Shown here one piece after another: positions 60,558 to 64,000 of a stretch of 64,000 nucleotides of DNA. The position numbers and the translations under genes were made by a program. Within the stretch, counting starts at the first letter, position 1. Every line of letters starts with the position of its first letter. The notes beneath the pieces were generated by a model. It saw only the letters and a list, made by a program, of their open reading frames with translations, was not told where the DNA came from and made no database searches. This DNA is from Flavobacterium lipolyticum (GTDB lineage: Bacteria; Bacteroidota; Bacteroidia; Flavobacteriales; Flavobacteriaceae): positions 2,232,001-2,296,000 of the forward strand of contig NZ_JAJJMN010000001.1 in NCBI RefSeq assembly GCF_020905335.1. The letters run 5' to 3'.

Positions 60558-60643
60558 TTAATGGTATTTAGTTGAAAGTAAAATTATTAGAATAGTCTTA
60601 ACGAAAACTTAGTAAATATGTAAAATCTTGTTAATTGATTAAT

Positions 60644-60735
60644 GGCAGTTTTCAGTCCCAGTCTCAGTTTGCAGTCTCAGTTTTCAGTTTTCAGTCTCAG
60701 ATTAACTGTGACTGCAAACTGCGACTGTACACTAT
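60644..60735. repeat. CAGTCTCAG/ACTGCGACTG dispersed inverted repeat
   Basis: TTTTCAGTCCCAGTCTCAG and TAACTGTGACTGCAAACTGC with GACTGTACACT form an imperfect inverted pair upstream of the flavoprotein stop codon, like those at 36400-36770 and 46734-46803. Confidence 0.75.
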
Positions 60736-60736
60736 T

Positions 60737-61945
60737 TTAAATAGCATTCGCCAAAATAAACCCGCTTGTCCAGGCATTTTGAAAATTAAATCCTCCTGTA
60801 ATGGCATCAATATTAACAATTTCGCCAGCAAAATAGAGGTTTTCATGTAGTTTGCTTTCCATGGTTTTGAAGTTGATTTCTTTTAAATCGATTCCACCTG
60901 CTGTAACAAATTCTTCTTTAAAAGTACTTTTTCCGTTGACCTGAAATGTTGCTTTCGTAAGTTGTGAAGCGAGCTGTTGCAATTGATTTTTAGACAAATC
61001 GGCCCATTTGGTTTCGGTGTCAATGCCTGAAGCCAGAACTAAACTTTCCCATAAACGATTTGGAAAATCGAAAGGAGATTTTTTCGAGACGGTTTTTTTG
61101 GCATGCTCCTGTTTTAGATCTTTTAGTATTTTTTCAGCATCTTCGGTGTCAACATCATTTAACCAATTAACGTAAATAGTAAACTGATAGTTTTTGTTGT
61201 GAAGAATTCTGGCGCCCCAGGCAGACAGTTTCAGAACCGCGGGACCGCTCATTCCCCAATGTGTGATTAACAAAGGTCCCGTCGACTCGAGTTTGGTATC
61301 TTTTACGGTTACAGTGACTTGTGCTGCAACTCCGGGTAATTCTTTGATTCTAGGGTCTTTGATGTTGAAAGTAAACAAGGAGGGAACCGGACTTACAATT
61401 GCATGTCCTTGTGTTTGCAGCATTTCCCAGATTTTAGGATTGCTTCCGGTAGCCATTACTAATTTTTCGGCAGCGAAATTTTCATTTTGGGTATCAATTT
61501 TCCAACAATCTTCTTTTTTAAAAATCGATTGTACGCTTTGCCCCGTGAGTACCTTTATGCCTAGTTTTTCGGTTGCTTTTAAGAAACAATCGATAATGGT
61601 TTGTGAGGAATTGGAAACAGGAAACATTCTGCCATCTTCTTCGATTTTAAGCTCAACACCATGTTTTTCGAACCATTCGATGGTATCTCCCGAACAAAAC
61701 TGATGAAAAGGACCGCGAAGTTCTTTTTCGCCACGCGGATAAAATTTAACCAATTCATTGGGTTCAAAGCAGGCATGCGTTACGTTACATCTTCCCCCAC
61801 CTGAAACACGAACTTTAGAAAGTACTTCTTTTCCTCGTTCTAAAATGGCAATTTTTAGTTTAGGATTTTTCTCTGCAATATTAATCGCTGTGAAAAAACC
61901 TGCAGCACCTCCGCCAACGATGATTATGTCGAAATTTTGAGTCAT
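60737..61945 (-). CDS. HI0933-type FAD-dependent oxidoreductase
   Basis: The 402-residue protein starts with a FAD-binding motif (IIVGGGAAGFFTAINIA) and has the HI0933/YhiN family features VSGGGRCNVTHAC, THWGMSGPAVLKLSAWG, FVTAGGIDLKEINFKTMESK and FAGEIVNIDAITGGFNFQNA. Possible role in nucleotide or ribosomal RNA modification-like chemistry is not established. Monocistronic. Confidence 0.9.
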   Translation of the reverse strand: MTQNFDIIIVGGGAAGFFTAINIAEKNPKLKIAILERGKEVLSKVRVSGGGRCNVTHACFEPNELVKFYPRGEKELRGPFHQFCSGDTIEWFEKHGVELKIEEDGRMFPVSNSSQTIIDCFLKATEKLGIKVLTGQSVQSIFKKEDCWKIDTQNENFAAEKLVMATGSNPKIWEMLQTQGHAIVSPVPSLFTFNIKDPRIKELPGVAAQVTVTVKDTKLESTGPLLITHWGMSGPAVLKLSAWGARILHNKNYQFTIYVNWLNDVDTEDAEKILKDLKQEHAKKTVSKKSPFDFPNRLWESLVLASGIDTETKWADLSKNQLQQLASQLTKATFQVNGKSTFKEEFVTAGGIDLKEINFKTMESKLHENLYFAGEIVNIDAITGGFNFQNAWTSGFILANAI

Positions 61946-61956
61946 ATTTTTTTATT

Positions 61957-62023
61957 TGTCACGAATTCGCGAATTATTTTTTTTAATCTCAAAGAATAAA
62001 AATTCGTGAATGCGTGGCTATTT
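61957..62023. repeat. GAATTCGCGAATT/AATTCGTGAAT hairpin
   Basis: The arms CACGAATTCGCGAATT and AATTCGTGAATGCGTG pair imperfectly. A member of the family at 1852-1888 and 62933-62993. Confidence 0.6.
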
Positions 62024-62029
62024 TTTAAC

Positions 62030-62716
62030 TTATATTTTATCCGGACAATCAGAGATTATTCCATCTACTTTATAACTTTTTACTTTTTGAATGTCTTCTT
62101 CCGTATTAACGGTCCAGGGCAGAACGAGAAATCCTTTTTGCTGTATTTTGCTTACATTTTCCGAAGTCAATAAATGAAAATCAGGATGGATGGCTTTTGC
62201 TTTTATGGTTTCGGCGAAAGCCAAAGCAGTATCAGGATCTTCTTCTGTTAAAACACCAATCGGAATTTTTTGATTTAAATTGGATGTTTCCTGTAGCATA
62301 TTCCAATCGAAACTTGAAACAATAAAATGATTGTAGTTCCAGTTTTTTTCTGAGATATAATGTTCAATTAATGTGACAACTTTTTTGGGAGTTCCTAAAC
62401 CTTTTAATTCGATATTGATCAGACATTTTTTGTCAACTAAATCAAAAACCTCATTTAAAGTAGGGATTTGATACTTCTCATCAATCAGAAACGATTTTAA
62501 ATCACCTAAAGAAAAAGTATTAACAAAACCTTTTCCGTTAGTTGTTCTGTCTATCGTTTCATCGTGCATTACAATTATATGATCGTCAGCACTAAGGTGA
62601 ACGTCAAGTTCAATTCCGTCTGAATTTAGGTCTAAGGCTTTCTGAAAAGCTTGTAAAGTATTTTCAGGTTCGTATGCTTTTGCACCTCTATGAGCTATTT
62701 TTAGCATTTTGTTCAT
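62030..62716 (-). CDS. Glycerophosphodiester phosphodiesterase
   Basis: The 228-residue protein has the GDPD core: KIAHRGAKAYEPENTLQAF, with the catalytic HR, then DGIELDVHLSADDHIIVMHDETIDRTTNGKG with Glu/Asp/His ligands, in separated words IELDVHLS and VMHDETIDRTTNG. It hydrolyses glycerophosphodiesters to sn-glycerol 3-phosphate and alcohols. The start at 62716 (or 62707) is used because the 19 upstream codons translate only the CACCTTTG repeat words. No secretion signal. Confidence 0.9.
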   Translation of the reverse strand: MNKMLKIAHRGAKAYEPENTLQAFQKALDLNSDGIELDVHLSADDHIIVMHDETIDRTTNGKGFVNTFSLGDLKSFLIDEKYQIPTLNEVFDLVDKKCLINIELKGLGTPKKVVTLIEHYISEKNWNYNHFIVSSFDWNMLQETSNLNQKIPIGVLTEEDPDTALAFAETIKAKAIHPDFHLLTSENVSKIQQKGFLVLPWTVNTEEDIQKVKSYKVDGIISDCPDKI

Positions 62717-62766
62717 TTCGTGAAGGTTCAGAGGTGCAAAGGTACAAAGGTGCAAAGGAAAAATAA

Positions 62767-62830
62767 TAGCCACAGATTAAAGGATTAGAATGATTTTAAA
62801 AAATCTGGATAATCCTTTAATCTGTGGCTA
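62767..62830. repeat. TAGCCACAGATTAAAGGATTA perfect 21-bp hairpin
   Basis: Arms 62767-62787 and 62810-62830 are perfectly inverted over 21 bp. The loop repeats part of the word (TCTGGAT). Its words AATCTGTGGC recur at 2098-2115 and near 11965. Confidence 0.8.
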
Positions 62831-62932
62831 AAAAACTTTGTGAATCTTTGCGGTAAATGCAGTATTTTTTCTAACCGCAAAGGGCGCAAAGTTTTGGGCA
62901 AGGTGGACAAGGAATTTACTAAAAATTAAATA

Positions 62933-62993
62933 GCCACGAATTCACGAATTTTTGTTCTCAAAGATTATCAAAAATAATTCGTGAATTCGTGGC
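62933..62993. repeat. GCCACGAATTCACGAATT perfect 18-bp hairpin
   Basis: Arms 62933-62950 and 62976-62993 are perfectly inverted. Together with the preceding hairpin and an AACCGCAAAGGGCGCAAAG word at 62873-62891, it fills the 303-bp gap 62717-63019 with no gene. Confidence 0.8.
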
Positions 62994-63019
62994 AGAAAAA
63001 CTTTGTTGCAATAAAATAT

Positions 63020-64000
63020 CTATTCCAATTCTAAAACCAAAGCGGATTTTGGTTCCAAAGTAATTTCAGACGTTAAATTGAATGTTTTTCCTGTAATTAC
63101 GTCTTTACCTGTTTTAAAAGTTTTGATGTTTTCTTTAAAGCGATTGGTTTTTATAGCTTGCTCTTTTGCATTGTTATTGAAAACAACCATTACCGTTTTA
63201 GCATCTGTATATCTGAAATACACATAGGTATTGTTTTCCGGAATGTAATGTGTCATCTTTCCAAAATGAACGGCTTCGTTTGATTTTCTCCAGTTGAATA
63301 ATTTAGAGGTAAAATCAAAGTAAGCAGCCTGTTCAGCTGTTCTGCCTTCTTTGGTGAAAGCATTGTTTTTATCGCCAGCCCATCCACCCGGGAAATCCTG
63401 ACGAATATCGGCGTCGCCTTTGCTTTTGTCACCGCCCATTCCAATTTCGGAACCGTAATAGACTTGTGGAATTCCACGTACGGTAGCCAATAAAGTCATT
63501 GTTAGTTTGTATTTTGCTAAATCATATTTAAAATTATGATTGATACGGTCTGTGTCATGATTTTCGGCAAAAACTAAAATATTATTGGTGTCTGGGTACA
63601 AATAATCCATTGCAAAATTGTTGTAGAATTTAATCAATCCATTATCCTTGCTTGGTTCATTTTCGTTGAAAGCCAGGCTAATCTGGCTTTGAAGCGTAAA
63701 ATCCATCACACTTGGTAAATTGGAATTGTAATTTTCGATCGCTCCAATTTTACTGTCTTTTTGCCAATAAGCTAAGTTCGCCTGATTGTGCATCCATATT
63801 TCTCCAACGATATTGAAATTAGGATATTCGTTCGTCACTGCTTTTGCCCAATTGGCCATTGCGGTTTGATCAGAGTAATTGTAAGTGTCAACTCTTAATC
63901 CGTCAAGATTGGCATATTCAATCCACCAGATCGCATTTTGAGTCAGGTATTTGGCGACAAGAGGATTTCTTAAGTTCAGGTCGGGCATTGAAGGTACAAA
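63020..64000 (-). CDS. Glycoside hydrolase family 13 amylase (N-terminal part outside window)
   Basis: The visible 326 residues hold GH13 regions II to IV: LDGLRVDTYNYSD with the nucleophile Asp, VGEIWMHNQ with the acid Glu and FAENHDTDRIN, then a C-terminal beta domain ending in SALVLELE. The reading frame runs past the window end with no stop, so the start is not seen; the ATG at 63988 is internal. It degrades alpha-glucans such as maltodextrins, probably as a SusA-like or neopullulanase-type enzyme. Confidence 0.88.
   Translation of the reverse strand, partial: FVPSMPDLNLRNPLVAKYLTQNAIWWIEYANLDGLRVDTYNYSDQTAMANWAKAVTNEYPNFNIVGEIWMHNQANLAYWQKDSKIGAIENYNSNLPSVMDFTLQSQISLAFNENEPSKDNGLIKFYNNFAMDYLYPDTNNILVFAENHDTDRINHNFKYDLAKYKLTMTLLATVRGIPQVYYGSEIGMGGDKSKGDADIRQDFPGGWAGDKNNAFTKEGRTAEQAAYFDFTSKLFNWRKSNEAVHFGKMTHYIPENNTYVYFRYTDAKTVMVVFNNNAKEQAIKTNRFKENIKTFKTGKDVITGKTFNLTSEITLEPKSALVLELE

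Noticed and set aside
62717..62773. N-terminal extension of the glycerophosphodiesterase
   Set aside because: The codons upstream of 62716 translate the dispersed CACCTTTG repeat words and precede the normal start of the family.
1..64000. CRISPR array
   Set aside because: The tandem repeats seen have no regular repeat-spacer structure with unique spacers, and no cas genes are present.

Overview
The window looks like chromosome of a Flavobacterium-type member of the Bacteroidota. The DNA is AT-rich and start codons lack Shine-Dalgarno sequences. Several promoters fit TTG-N17-23-TAnnTTTG (before both tRNA-Asp genes, tRNA-Leu, the HPF gene, a BlaI-regulated lipoprotein gene and a UPF0104 gene). 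Gene content also fits: TonB-dependent receptor, M1 peptidase, DUF58, mevalonate pathway, ISAon1-type ISL3 elements. Intergenic DNA is unusually rich in short repeat families.

Region by region: (1) 1-4031: a secreted WrbA-RidA fusion, an atypical SDR, a ribosome hibernation factor, a repeat array and a 77-residue small protein. (2) 4127-8428, minus strand: a defence-like cassette of C5 cytosine methyltransferase, nucleotidyltransferase-fold protein, DUF262 protein and a 5'-truncated vsr remnant. (3) 8502-15566: a structured RNA candidate, AsmA-like protein, thioredoxin, M1 aminopeptidase coupled to a DUF58 protein. (4) 15605-17359: two intact tRNA-Asp genes and a decayed third copy, each with the same kind of terminator, with an 85-bp tandem repeat, a 59-residue double-glycine-leader peptide and a GIY-YIG gene among them. 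(5) 17419-27937: two 1415-bp ISAon1-type copies in opposite orientation. Between them lie a lipoprotein gene, a small membrane protein, a second 77-residue paralogue divergent from an XRE regulator, and an AraC + TolC + EmrA + EmrB efflux cluster. The 8-bp target duplications of the two ISs are exchanged, which records an inversion of the 7.7 kb between them.

(6) 28068-36341: tRNA-Leu, M20 dipeptidase, a MORN-like lipoprotein and BlaI/BlaR-type pair preceded by a promoter that overlaps BlaI-like dyads, saccharopine dehydrogenase-like protein, DUF423, PEP carboxykinase. (7) 36769-42915: beta-propeller phytase plus TonB receptor, DUF4407 and a PH/SHOCT protein. (8) 42987-51552: YjbR, DUF4260, acetyltransferase, a cyclase carrying an in-frame 27-bp repeat expansion, GxxExxY protein between inverted repeats, HemW, RuvC, UPF0104, glycosyltransferase and envelope genes. 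(9) 51834-57373: pseudouridine synthase and an isoprenoid/lipid cluster (UbiA prenyltransferase, mevalonate kinase, diphosphomevalonate decarboxylase) with an inserted four-helix-bundle gene. (10) 57530-64000: TspO, TPR protein, tandem CarboxypepD_reg-like paralogues, HI0933-type flavoprotein, glycerophosphodiesterase and a GH13 amylase cut by the window edge.

Strongest candidates for new biology: the methyltransferase-nucleotidyltransferase-DUF262 cassette (4127-8428), the IS-mediated inversion (17419-27937), the orphan double-glycine peptide (16228-16407), and the intergenic repeat sequence that has expanded in frame inside a coding gene (44537-44665). All calls come from reading the sequence; no database search was run.
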